A DNA stretch of 21,213 nt. Origin: an uncultured Oscillibacter sp. (GTDB lineage Bacteria; Bacillota; Clostridia; Oscillospirales; Oscillospiraceae). Location of the stretch: the NCBI GenBank assembly GCA_904393855.1, contig CAJFNE010000010.1, forward strand, positions 1 through 21,213, written 5' to 3'. Below the pieces are notes generated by a model that worked only from the letters and a program-made list of their open reading frames with translations, had not been told where the DNA came from and searched no databases. The position numbers and the translations under genes were made by a program. Positions 13,929 to 20,322 of this stretch are shown piece after piece. Each line of letters starts with the position of its first letter. The first letter of the stretch is position 1.

Positions 13929-14819
13929 TTACACGTGGATACCGCCGACAAAGTAGGTATTGTAGTATCCGCTGGTCAGGTCACTGATGATCACACCGCC
14001 GCTGCGGGAAGAGGAGGAGTGAATGAACTGCCCATTGCCCACATAGATGCCGGCGTGAGAGCAGGCTTTGCCGGCGTTGCGGCTGGGATCGTTGAAGAAC
14101 ACGAGATCGCCGGGCTGCAGGGCGCTGATGCTCCAGACCTTGGTGCCCAGGCCGCTCTGCCACTGGCTGGTGGCGGAGTGAGGCAGGGAGTAGCCTGCCT
14201 GGCCGTAGACATACATGGTGAAGCCGGAGCAGTCAAAGCCGCTGGGGGAGGAGCCGCCGTAGACATAACGGGTGCCCAGATACTGCATGGCCAGGTCCAC
14301 GATGTCGCTGGAGGAGCTGGAATTGGTCAGCACCAGGAAATCACTGCGGATGTACCCCTCGGTGCCGTATTTGCAGGTGACGTCATACCAGCCATCCACA
14401 AAACCGTTGATGGTGACGATGGTGTCGGCGTCCACGGTGTTGAGAACGTCGCTGTCAGTGGACGGGCCGGAGCGGACATACACGCCGTCTCCCGTGACGC
14501 GGCCATAGGTGGTGAACACGTTGTCCTGATCAATGACCATGTAATCGGCGGAGACATAGCCCACATCGCCGTTGTAGTTGACCTTGTACCAGCCGTCGAT
14601 GGAGTCGTCCAGCACGGCCACGGCCACGCCCTCGTCCAGCGTGGTGATGATGGAGGAGGAAGTGGAGGCCTCCGCCCGCAGACGCAGGGAGGAGCCGGTG
14701 GTGGCGCCGACGGCGACGGCCTGCTGGGTCTCGGCGGCCGAGGCGAAGCCAGCCAGAAGCACGGTGGAGATGGCAGCGAGCAGGAACACGCGGACCATCT
14801 TGCCTGCAAAGTGTCTCAT
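13929..14819 (-). CDS. Secreted SH3-SH3-NlpC/P60 peptidoglycan endopeptidase
   Basis: A 296-residue exported cell-wall hydrolase. The signal peptide is about 1-28 (FASA/AET cleavage). Two bacterial SH3 domains follow (about 38-97 with LRLRAEAS and DGWYKV; about 103-165 with VYVRSGPS and DGWYDVTC). A short Ser linker (167-171) leads to the NlpC/P60 domain (172-296) with Cys197 in FDCSGF, His255 in SHAGIYVGNG and His267 in QFIHSS as the catalytic triad. NlpC/P60 enzymes of this layout usually cut the gamma-D-Glu-diamino acid bond of stem peptides, with SH3 domains binding the wall. The start at 14819 has AAAGGA ten bases upstream. It lies 47 bp behind a small conserved gene with no promoter visible between them, so both are probably one transcript. 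Confidence 0.95.
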   Translation of the reverse strand: MRHFAGKMVRVFLLAAISTVLLAGFASAAETQQAVAVGATTGSSLRLRAEASTSSSIITTLDEGVAVAVLDDSIDGWYKVNYNGDVGYVSADYMVIDQDNVFTTYGRVTGDGVYVRSGPSTDSDVLNTVDADTIVTINGFVDGWYDVTCKYGTEGYIRSDFLVLTNSSSSSDIVDLAMQYLGTRYVYGGSSPSGFDCSGFTMYVYGQAGYSLPHSATSQWQSGLGTKVWSISALQPGDLVFFNDPSRNAGKACSHAGIYVGNGQFIHSSSSRSGGVIISDLTSGYYNTYFVGGIHV

Positions 14820-14866
14820 GGAAAGTACATCCTTTCGTGGTAATTTCTTTTGTGGCGAAAGTTCCT

Positions 14867-15175
14867 TTATTTCTCCTTGCCGGCCAGGGCCCGCTCCAGC
14901 CAGATGGCGGCGATGTCAATCGCGGCGTACAGACTGCTCTTCTCACTCTTCTTGACCACCCGGTCCCGGGATTTCAGATCCGGGTCCGTCAGCTGCAGCT
15001 GAATGGAGACCTTGGTGGCCAGATCCAGATCCTGTACCTTCTCCGTTTCCAGCACTTGCATCATAATAATATATTTTTCAGCCATCGTTCCGTAGTAGAT
15101 CAGGTTATCAACCCGACGGAGCGGGTGGCCCTTGTAGATCAGTCCCTCTGCGTGGGCGGCCTTGCTAGCTGCCAT
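14867..15175 (-). CDS. Small conserved protein of unknown function
   Basis: A 102-residue cytosolic protein with no signal peptide or membrane helix. It has a basic N-terminal part with YKGHPLRRVDNLIYYG, a middle strand-helix pattern (YIIMMQVLETEKVQDLDLATKVSIQLQL), a KSRDRVVKKSEK charged stretch and a C-terminal helix IDIAAIWLERAL. It reads like a genuine conserved clostridial family that I cannot name. The start at 15175 (MAASKAAHAEG) follows AAAGGGG; the longer frame runs into the promoter. First gene of a likely two-gene unit with the NlpC/P60 hydrolase, so a link to the cell envelope is possible but unproven. Confidence 0.75.
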   Translation of the reverse strand: MAASKAAHAEGLIYKGHPLRRVDNLIYYGTMAEKYIIMMQVLETEKVQDLDLATKVSIQLQLTDPDLKSRDRVVKKSEKSSLYAAIDIAAIWLERALAGKEK

Positions 15176-15193
15176 GGAAACACCCCTTTGCAA

Positions 15194-15214
15194 AAATTGT
15201 AACCAAATTGTAAC
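15194..15214 (-). repeat. Tandem 10-bp direct repeat over the -10 region
   Basis: AAATTGTAAC (plus-strand reading) occurs at 15194-15203 and 15205-15214, an 11-bp period equal to one helical turn. The second copy contains the -10 hexamer. Confidence 0.5.
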
Positions 15215-15235
15215 ACATTTTTCCCGGATTGTCAA
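15207..15235 (-). promoter_or_regulatory. Promoter of the small-protein/NlpC unit, with an inverted repeat over the -35
   Basis: TTGACA (15235-15230), 17-bp spacer, TACAAT (15212-15207), minus strand. The -35 lies inside the inverted repeat GATTGT-CA-ACAATC (15227-15240). A near-consensus promoter with repeats over both boxes suggests that a regulator binds here. Confidence 0.8.
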
Positions 15236-15321
15236 CAATCGACGGGAAGATTTGGGGAGAGGAATCTTCTCCCAGGCGGAAAGACCTTGGGGCGCAAGGG
15301 ATTGCGACTGGAAACAAAAAT

Positions 15322-15353
15322 AAAAAAATCTGCCGGTCCCGGGACCGGCAGAT
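15322..15353 (-). terminator. Terminator of the exonuclease gene
   Basis: Perfect 13-bp palindromic stem (15328-15340 with 15341-15353); minus-strand T run follows (15327-15322). The interval 15241-15321 between it and the neighbouring promoter holds nothing I can name. Confidence 0.92.
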
Positions 15354-15386
15354 GCAACGATGGTTACAAAATGATATCAAATGAGG

Positions 15387-16328
15387 TTACGTCCCGCTGG
15401 GAGCCGCGCGCCGGGGAGCGCGGCGCCGGCGCTTCTTCCGGCGGCCGCCCCGGCAGTTCAGGGGGGCGGCGCGCAGCGCGCCGTCAAACTCCCGCAGCAG
15501 GGCGGGTGTCACCTCCGGCACTGCCAGCTGGCCCTGCCACTGGCCGCTCTCCGTGGGGGAGAGGGTCAGGCGGCAGAGGAAGCTGCCGTGGGTGGAGCAG
15601 CGAAAATCCGCGTAGTAGCGGTCCCGGGCGGCGGTATACCAGCGGCGCACCCACACCGGCTCCCCGCACAGGGGGCATACCTGCCGCCGGGCGCCCCGGC
15701 CGTTGAGGGCGGCCTGGAGGGAGGGGTAGGGCCCCACCTGCCGCCGGGGCTGGGGCGGGAAGTCGGGTCCGTCCGCCAGGCGGCGGACCTCCTTGGGATA
15801 GGAGAGCAGCGACAGGGTCTCCGGCTTGATCCAGGCGGTGAGCAGGGCGGTGTACATGGCGTCATTCAGGGCGTTGTGGAACGTAAAGGTATCCGGAATC
15901 CCGCAGTATTCCACCGCCCGGTGCAGGGCCACCCCCTGCCGGGTGCCCGCCCGCAGGGAGAAAGCCGCCTGCAGATCAATCTGCTGCACGGGCTTGGGGA
16001 CGGGGAGCTTCCAGAAGGCGCAGTTCCGGCGCAGAACATCGAAGTCGTCCCCGCCCCAGCCGGCAAAGACCGTCTCCTCCCCGCACCACTGCAGGAAAGA
16101 CCGCAGGGCGGCGGAGAAGGTGACGGTGGACTCCAGGGACTGCCGCAGCTCCGGCAGGGCCTTGGCGGTGCGGTTCAGCTTCTTGTGGACGCAGGGCCGG
16201 ATAAAGACGGAGAAGGTGTCCAGAATCCTTCCTCCCATCCGGTCCAGCCGCACTGCGCCGATCTGTAAAATTTCCTCCAGGGGAATCTTGTCATAGCTGC
16301 GATTCCACTCCAGGTCCAGAATAATCAT
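15387..16328 (-). CDS. DEDD-type 3'-5' exonuclease with zinc-ribbon-like segment and basic tail
   Basis: A 313-residue nuclease of the DnaQ/RNase T fold. The catalytic acids are Asp5 and Glu7 (LDLEWN), one of the Asp in WGGDDFD (91-97), and His151 with Asp156 (HNALNDAMYTALL), the DEDDh set. The domain ends near 170. A second part has CPLCG (218-222), then C-STHG (Cys244, His247) and Cys252, which look like a small zinc-binding domain. The final 20 residues are nearly all Arg and Lys (GGRRKKRRRRAPRR), a likely nucleic-acid binding tail. KapD-like and other RNA- or DNA-trimming exonucleases share the first domain, so the substrate is open. The start at 16328 has no strong Shine-Dalgarno. One-gene unit. 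Confidence 0.82.
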   Translation of the reverse strand: MIILDLEWNRSYDKIPLEEILQIGAVRLDRMGGRILDTFSVFIRPCVHKKLNRTAKALPELRQSLESTVTFSAALRSFLQWCGEETVFAGWGGDDFDVLRRNCAFWKLPVPKPVQQIDLQAAFSLRAGTRQGVALHRAVEYCGIPDTFTFHNALNDAMYTALLTAWIKPETLSLLSYPKEVRRLADGPDFPPQPRRQVGPYPSLQAALNGRGARRQVCPLCGEPVWVRRWYTAARDRYYADFRCSTHGSFLCRLTLSPTESGQWQGQLAVPEVTPALLREFDGALRAAPLNCRGGRRKKRRRRAPRRAAPSGT

Positions 16329-16367
16329 GCTTGTTCAATCTCGCTTATCTCTGTAAATTCGCCTCTT

Positions 16368-16396
16368 ATTGTAGCAGGCTTGCGGTCAAAAGGCAA
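16368..16396 (-). promoter_or_regulatory. Promoter of the exonuclease gene
   Basis: TTGCCT (16396-16391), 17-bp spacer, TACAAT (16373-16368) with extended TG, minus strand. It overlaps the opposing promoter at 16380-16408. Confidence 0.75.
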
Positions 16397-16408
16397 TGTG
16401 GATATAAT
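16380..16408 (+). promoter_or_regulatory. Promoter of the M18 aminopeptidase gene
   Basis: TTGCGG (16380-16385), 17-bp spacer, consensus TATAAT (16403-16408). The -35 regions of the two divergent promoters interlock. Confidence 0.78.
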
Positions 16409-16454
16409 AGGGATTGAAAATCCAATTGGAATGATGGCCAAGGGAGGAACTGAC

Positions 16455-17759
16455 ATGGAACTGGAAATTGCCCGGGAACTGATCCAATTTATCAACGCCA
16501 GCCCCAGCTGCTACCACGCCGCGGACACCGCGGCCCGGATGCTGTCGGAGCGGGGCTATGCGCGGCTCTGGGAGAGCCAGCCCTGGCGCCTTGCACCAGG
16601 CTGCGGCTATTACGTCCTGCGGGGGGACGCCAGTCTCATCGCCTTTCGGATTCCCCGGAGCGAGACCGCCGGCTTCCTGCTGGCGGCGGCCCACAGCGAC
16701 TCCCCCACATTCAAAATCCGGGAGACGGCGGAGGTGCGCTCCGCCGGGGGCTGCCTGCGGCTGAGCGTGGAGCCCTACGGCGGCATGGTGATGCGCTCCT
16801 GGCTGGACCGGCCGTTGTCCGCGGCGGGGCGGGTGATGGTTCGGCGGGACGGGGCCATCGTCTCCCGGCTGGTGAACGTGGACCGGGATTTGCTGGTGAT
16901 CCCCAGCGTGGCCATCCACATGGACCGGGAGGTGAACAAGGGCACGGCCCTGCGGCCCAACGTGGACCTGCTGCCCCTGTTCGGCCTGGGGAAGGAGCCC
17001 GGCGCCTTCCGCCGCCTGATCGCGGAGACCGCCGGCGTGCCGGAGGCGGACCTGCTCACCACGGATCTCTACCTCTATCCCCGGCAGCCCGCCGGCCTGC
17101 TGGGGGTTCAGGGGGAACTGATCGCCGCCCCGCGGCTGGACGACCTCCAGTGCGCATACGCCTGCCTCCGGGGCTTCCTGGACGCGGCGGAGGGCGGCAG
17201 CATCCCGGTGCTGGCGGTGTTTCACAATGAGGAGGTGGGCAGCGGCACCCGGCAGGGGGCGGACTCCACCTTCCTGACGGACGTGCTGGGGCGGATCGGC
17301 GGCGCCCTGGGCTGGACGGAGGAGCGGCGGCAGACCGCCGCGGCCAACAGCTTCCTGGTGTCGGCGGACAACGCCCACGCCGTCCACCCCGCCCACCCGG
17401 AGTACGCGGACCCCGGCGAGGCCCCGGTGCTGGGGGGCGGCGTGGTCATCAAGTACAACGCCAGCCAGCGCTACACCACCGACGCGGTGTCCGACGCCGT
17501 GTTCCGCCAGGTCTGCGACCAGGCGGGCGTGCCGGTGCAGCGGTACAGCAACCGGGCGGACCTGCCTGGCGGGTCCACCCTGGGCAACCTCAGCACCGCC
17601 CACTTCTCCGTCCACAGCGTGGACGTGGGCCTGCCCCAGCTGGCCATGCACGCCGCCTATGAGGTGGCCGCCGCCGCGGATACCGCCGCCCTGGCCCGGG
17701 CCATGGAGGTCTACTTCTCCCGGACTTTCCGGACGGGGCCGGAGGGCTGCCGGATCTGA
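16455..17759 (+). CDS. M18 family aminopeptidase (aspartyl aminopeptidase-like)
   Basis: Cytosolic di-zinc aminopeptidase of 434 residues, normal for family M18, which removes N-terminal acidic or other residues from peptides. Expected metal and catalytic residues are all present: His80 in AAHSDSPTFKIR, Asp229 in RLDDLQC, Glu259-Glu260 in FHNEEVGSGTRQGAD, Asp305 in SADNAHAVHP and His399 in QLAMHAAYE. The ATG at 16455 follows AGGGAGG (16441-16447) at ideal spacing; longer in-frame versions would start inside the promoter. No terminator is evident after the stop, so some transcripts may continue into the LURP-one-related gene 91 bp downstream, which also has its own promoter. Confidence 0.95.
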   Translation: MELEIARELIQFINASPSCYHAADTAARMLSERGYARLWESQPWRLAPGCGYYVLRGDASLIAFRIPRSETAGFLLAAAHSDSPTFKIRETAEVRSAGGCLRLSVEPYGGMVMRSWLDRPLSAAGRVMVRRDGAIVSRLVNVDRDLLVIPSVAIHMDREVNKGTALRPNVDLLPLFGLGKEPGAFRRLIAETAGVPEADLLTTDLYLYPRQPAGLLGVQGELIAAPRLDDLQCAYACLRGFLDAAEGGSIPVLAVFHNEEVGSGTRQGADSTFLTDVLGRIGGALGWTEERRQTAAANSFLVSADNAHAVHPAHPEYADPGEAPVLGGGVVIKYNASQRYTTDAVSDAVFRQVCDQAGVPVQRYSNRADLPGGSTLGNLSTAHFSVHSVDVGLPQLAMHAAYEVAAAADTAALARAMEVYFSRTFRTGPEGCRI

Positions 17760-17779
17760 GACGCCGATTTGTCACCGCT

Positions 17780-17808
17780 TTGTAACGCCTGTCGGGCCGC
17801 CTTATGAT
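17780..17808 (+). promoter_or_regulatory. Promoter of the LURP-one-related gene
   Basis: TTGTAA (17780-17785), 17-bp spacer, TATGAT (17803-17808). Confidence 0.7.
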
Positions 17809-17850
17809 ATCCTGAGTCCAACAGAAATATCGGTACAGAGGAGGATGTCT

Positions 17851-18321
17851 ATGCGGCTCTATTTCAAGCAGCGGTTCTTTTCCTGGTTTGACAGCTACGA
17901 TATTTACGACGAGCGGGGGAACACGGTCTATACGGTGGAGGGTCAGCTGGCCTGGGGCCACTGCCTGCACATCTTGGACGCGGCGGGGAACCACGTGGGT
18001 ACCGTGCAGGAGCGGGTGCTGACGTTCCTGCCGAAGTTTGAGCTGTACCTGGGCGGGGAGTACCTCGGCAGCATCCAGAAGCAGTTCACCTTCTTCACGC
18101 CCCGCTATGACATTGACTGCAACGGCTGGCAGGTGGCGGGGAATTTCCTGGAGTGGGACTACACGGTGACGGAGCCCTGCGGCGCTCTGGTGGCCCGGAT
18201 CTCCAAGGAGGTGTTCCGATGGACGGACACCTATGTGATCGAGGTGGCCAACCCCCTGGACGCGCTGTGCGTGCTGATGCTGGTGCTGGCCATCGACGCG
18301 GAGAAATGCTCCCGGAACTAA
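17851..18321 (+). CDS. LURP-one-related (LOR/YxjI-like) protein
   Basis: A 156-residue protein of the LOR/Tubby-C-like fold, built of short repeated beta-strand units (YDIYDERGNTVYTVEG, LHILDAAGNHVGTVQE, FELYLGGEYLGSIQK, YDIDCNGWQVAGNFLEWDYTV), ending in a hydrophobic helix (LDALCVLMLVLAIDAE), as in YxjI and plant LURP1-related proteins, which share a fold with phospholipid scramblases. The biochemical role in bacteria is unknown. The start at 17851 is chosen because GGAGG (17840-17844) is six bases upstream; the ATG at 17845 abuts it directly. Its stop codon begins the A-rich flank of the terminator shared with trmD. Confidence 0.85.
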   Translation: MRLYFKQRFFSWFDSYDIYDERGNTVYTVEGQLAWGHCLHILDAAGNHVGTVQERVLTFLPKFELYLGGEYLGSIQKQFTFFTPRYDIDCNGWQVAGNFLEWDYTVTEPCGALVARISKEVFRWTDTYVIEVANPLDALCVLMLVLAIDAEKCSRN

Positions 18322-18328
18322 AAATAAG

Positions 18329-18362
18329 ACACCACCCGCGCGAAAGCCGCGTCGGGTGGTGT
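18329..18362. terminator. Terminator between convergent LOR gene and trmD
   Basis: Ten-bp stem ACACCACCCG/CGGGTGGTGT (18329-18338 with 18353-18362) with an inner CGCG/CGCG pair. The minus-strand tail CTTATTTTT favours the trmD direction; the plus-strand tail is weaker. Confidence 0.85.
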
Positions 18363-18365
18363 TTG

Positions 18366-19169
18366 TCATGCTGGGGCGGAGGGCTCCTGGGTCAGGGCAT
18401 CCCCGGCCGGCGCATCCTCGGCGGCCAGCTCGTCCTTGGCCTGCTGGAGGACTTTCCGCTCCGCTTTGGTGGTCAGCTGGGACTCGTCAAATTTGGCGAA
18501 CAGGTCCGGCCGGCGGCGCATGGTGCGCTTATAGCTCTCCTTCTTCCGCCAGGCGGCCACCTTGCCGTGGTCGCCGGAGAGGAGCACCTCCGGCACGGCA
18601 CGGCCGTGCCACACGGCGGGACGGGAGTACTGGGGATACTCCAGCAGGCCGTTCCAGTGGGATTCCTCCTCAAAGCACTCCGGGTCCGGCAGGACCCCGG
18701 GCACCATGCGGCACACGGCGTCCGTCACCGCCATGGCGGCGATCTCACCGCCGGTGAGAACGAAGTCCCCCAGGGAGAGCTCCTCGTCCACACACTCGTC
18801 CAGAAAGCGCTGGTCCACCCCCTCGTAGTGGCCGCACACCAGGATCAGGTGCTGGTACTGGGCTTTCAGCTCCTTGGCCACCTCCTGGTTGAAAGTACGG
18901 CCGCAGGGGGACAGAAAGATGGTGCGGCCCGGGCCGTGGGTCTCCGTCACGTGGGCCCAGCAGCGGTAGAGGGGGTCTGCCTGCATAACCGCCCCCCGGC
19001 CCCCGCCGTAGGGGTAGTCGTCCACCTGCATCTGCTTGTTGGTGGTGTACTGCCGGATCTGGTGGGTGCGGATGGCGATGTGGCCCCGCTCCTGGGCACG
19101 GCCCAGGATGCTGACGTTCAGCATGGCGTCCACCGCCTCGGGAAAGAGGGTCAGGATGTCGATCTCCAT
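18366..19169 (-). CDS. trmD: tRNA (guanine-N1)-methyltransferase TrmD
   Basis: SPOUT-fold methyltransferase making m1G37 in tRNAs with SAM, preventing +1 frameshifting. The 267 residues have YPYGGGRGAVM (53-62), LSPCGRTFNQ (86-95), LVCGHYEGVDQRF (110-122) and LSLGDFVLTGGE (131-142), the trefoil-knot SAM site, and the end of the family core GLLEYPQYSRP (174-184). Arg154 of the E. coli enzyme is matched (Arg154). The catalytic Asp169 position appears to be Glu (EEES, 167-170). A C-terminal tail of about 20 Ala/Glu/Pro-rich residues is extra. The ATG at 19169 overlaps the rimM stop by one base (TGATG), so the two are translationally coupled. Confidence 0.97.
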   Translation of the reverse strand: MEIDILTLFPEAVDAMLNVSILGRAQERGHIAIRTHQIRQYTTNKQMQVDDYPYGGGRGAVMQADPLYRCWAHVTETHGPGRTIFLSPCGRTFNQEVAKELKAQYQHLILVCGHYEGVDQRFLDECVDEELSLGDFVLTGGEIAAMAVTDAVCRMVPGVLPDPECFEEESHWNGLLEYPQYSRPAVWHGRAVPEVLLSGDHGKVAAWRKKESYKRTMRRRPDLFAKFDESQLTTKAERKVLQQAKDELAAEDAPAGDALTQEPSAPA

Positions 19170-19657
19170 CACATGCCCTCCCACACCCGGACGGTCATGC
19201 GGCCCGCGTCCATGTCGATGTCCAGGATGAAGGCGTCCTTCACCGCGGGGATCAGGTACTCCCGGTCCCCCCGGACGGTGTAGACCTTATGGGCGGGGTA
19301 GTTCTCCACGGCCACCAGCTCCCCCAGGGGAGTTCCGGCCTCGTCCACCACTGTGAGGCCCAGCAGCTCGTCGTCGAACCACTCGCCGTCCGGCAGGGCG
19401 GCGTCCTCCCGGCGGATATACAGGTCCCGGCCCCGGAGGTCCAGGGCGGCGTTCATATCCTCCACGCCGGGGAGCTTCATCAAAAGGAAGCTCTTGTGCA
19501 CGTGGCTGGCGGTGGGGGAGACAGGCCTTCCGTCCATGTAGAAAGTCCGGAAGCGGGTGAGGAAATGGGGGTCGCCGTCCCGGGGCTGGACCCGGACCTC
19601 CCCCTTGATGCCGTGGGCGTTGACGATGCGGCCCACCAGGATATAGTCCAGTTTCAT
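19169..19657 (-). CDS. rimM: Ribosome maturation factor RimM
   Basis: A 162-residue 16S processing factor that binds ribosomal protein S19 and helps assemble the 30S head. The N-terminal beta-barrel starts YILVGRIVNAHGIKGEVRVQ (5-24), the family hallmark. The C-terminal PRC-barrel has WFDDELLGLTVV and ENYPAHKVYTV, then the characteristic LIPAVKDAFILDID. The ATG at 19657 has AAAGGAG eight bases upstream. First gene of the rimM-trmD pair, with its own promoter after the khpA terminator. Confidence 0.97.
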   Translation of the reverse strand: MKLDYILVGRIVNAHGIKGEVRVQPRDGDPHFLTRFRTFYMDGRPVSPTASHVHKSFLLMKLPGVEDMNAALDLRGRDLYIRREDAALPDGEWFDDELLGLTVVDEAGTPLGELVAVENYPAHKVYTVRGDREYLIPAVKDAFILDIDMDAGRMTVRVWEGM

Positions 19658-19693
19658 GGCGCGTTCTCCTTTGCGCGGCGGTATTTCAGCAAC

Positions 19694-19722
19694 AGTATAC
19701 CGGGAATTTCCGGCGGCTGCAA
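19694..19722 (-). promoter_or_regulatory. Promoter of rimM-trmD
   Basis: TTGCAG (19722-19717), 17-bp spacer, TATACT (19699-19694), minus strand, immediately after the khpA terminator. Confidence 0.8.
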
Positions 19723-19725
19723 GGG

Positions 19726-19757
19726 AAAAAGGATTCCCGGCCCTGGGCCGGGAATCC
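19726..19757 (-). terminator. Terminator between khpA and rimM
   Basis: Twelve-bp stem GGATTCCCGGCC with its complement (19731-19742, 19746-19757), three-base loop, minus-strand TTTTT (19730-19726). It starts 1 bp after the khpA stop codon. Confidence 0.92.
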
Positions 19758-19758
19758 C

Positions 19759-19989
19759 TTAGTCTACGATATCGACGGAAACCTTTTGGCCGGTGCGCTG
19801 GGCGTAGGAGCGGATCACCGTCCGGATCTCCTTGGCAATGCGGCCCTGGCGGCCGATGACCTTGCCCATGTCGTCCGGGGCGACGCGCAGCTCCAGGGTC
19901 GTCTCCTGCTCACCCGGAATCTCCGTGACGGAGACCGCGTCGGGATTGTCCACCAGGTTTCTGGCGATGTAGAGCAGCAAGTCCTTCAT
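19759..19989 (-). CDS. khpA: KH-domain RNA-binding protein KhpA
   Basis: A 76-residue single KH domain, nearly all of it fold: a first strand-helix, then the GXXG RNA-binding loop in GKVIGRQGR (42-50) and the helix IAKEIRTVIRSYA. KhpA works with KhpB (EloR/Jag) as a global RNA chaperone that in Gram-positives affects cell elongation and division. The start at 19989 has GGAGG seven bases upstream; the gene lies 15 bp behind rpsP in the same transcript, the usual place in Firmicutes. Confidence 0.95.
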   Translation of the reverse strand: MKDLLLYIARNLVDNPDAVSVTEIPGEQETTLELRVAPDDMGKVIGRQGRIAKEIRTVIRSYAQRTGQKVSVDIVD

Positions 19990-20004
19990 GATCCACCCTC
20001 CGGA

Positions 20005-20244
20005 TCAGAGGACGTCCACTTTTTTCAGCAGAGCTCTGACGGTGTCGGTGGGCTGGGCGCCGGACTTGATCCACTCCTTGGCGCGCTCGGCGTCGATCTT
20101 GATGGCGGCGGGGGAGACGCAGGGGTTGTAGGTGCCGATCTCCTCAATGAAGCGGCCGTCCCGGGGGAAGCGGGAATCCGCCACCACCACGCGGTAGAAG
20201 GGGGCCTTCTTAGCGCCCATGCGGCGCAGTCTGATCTTAACCAT
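20005..20244 (-). CDS. rpsP: 30S ribosomal protein S16
   Basis: A 79-residue ribosomal protein with the full family pattern: MVKIRLRRMGAKKAPFYRVVVADSR at the start, then FIEEIGTYNPC and AKEWIKSGAQPTDTVRALLKK. It binds 16S rRNA in the body of the small subunit. The ATG at 20244 follows GGAGG at nine bases. The 78-bp gap to ffh (20245-20322) is AT-rich and has no terminator; a promoter may be hidden there but none is clear, so rpsP is probably read at least partly from upstream of ffh. Confidence 0.98.
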   Translation of the reverse strand: MVKIRLRRMGAKKAPFYRVVVADSRFPRDGRFIEEIGTYNPCVSPAAIKIDAERAKEWIKSGAQPTDTVRALLKKVDVL

Positions 20245-20322
20245 TGTGTTGTACCTCCGTAAACAGATAAAAATTGAAATATATCTATAAATGCGTGAGC
20301 ACTTATATCCTGCAAAAAGGGA

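Noticed and set aside
15253..15299. Small hairpins GGGAGA/TCTCCC and CCTTG/CAAGG between the small-protein promoter and the exonuclease terminator
   Set aside because: Short, with long or mismatched loops and no T run; no gene nearby would use them.
16386..17651. 421-codon minus-strand open frame opposite the M18 gene
   Set aside because: Antisense shadow; the plus strand carries all M18 metal ligands.
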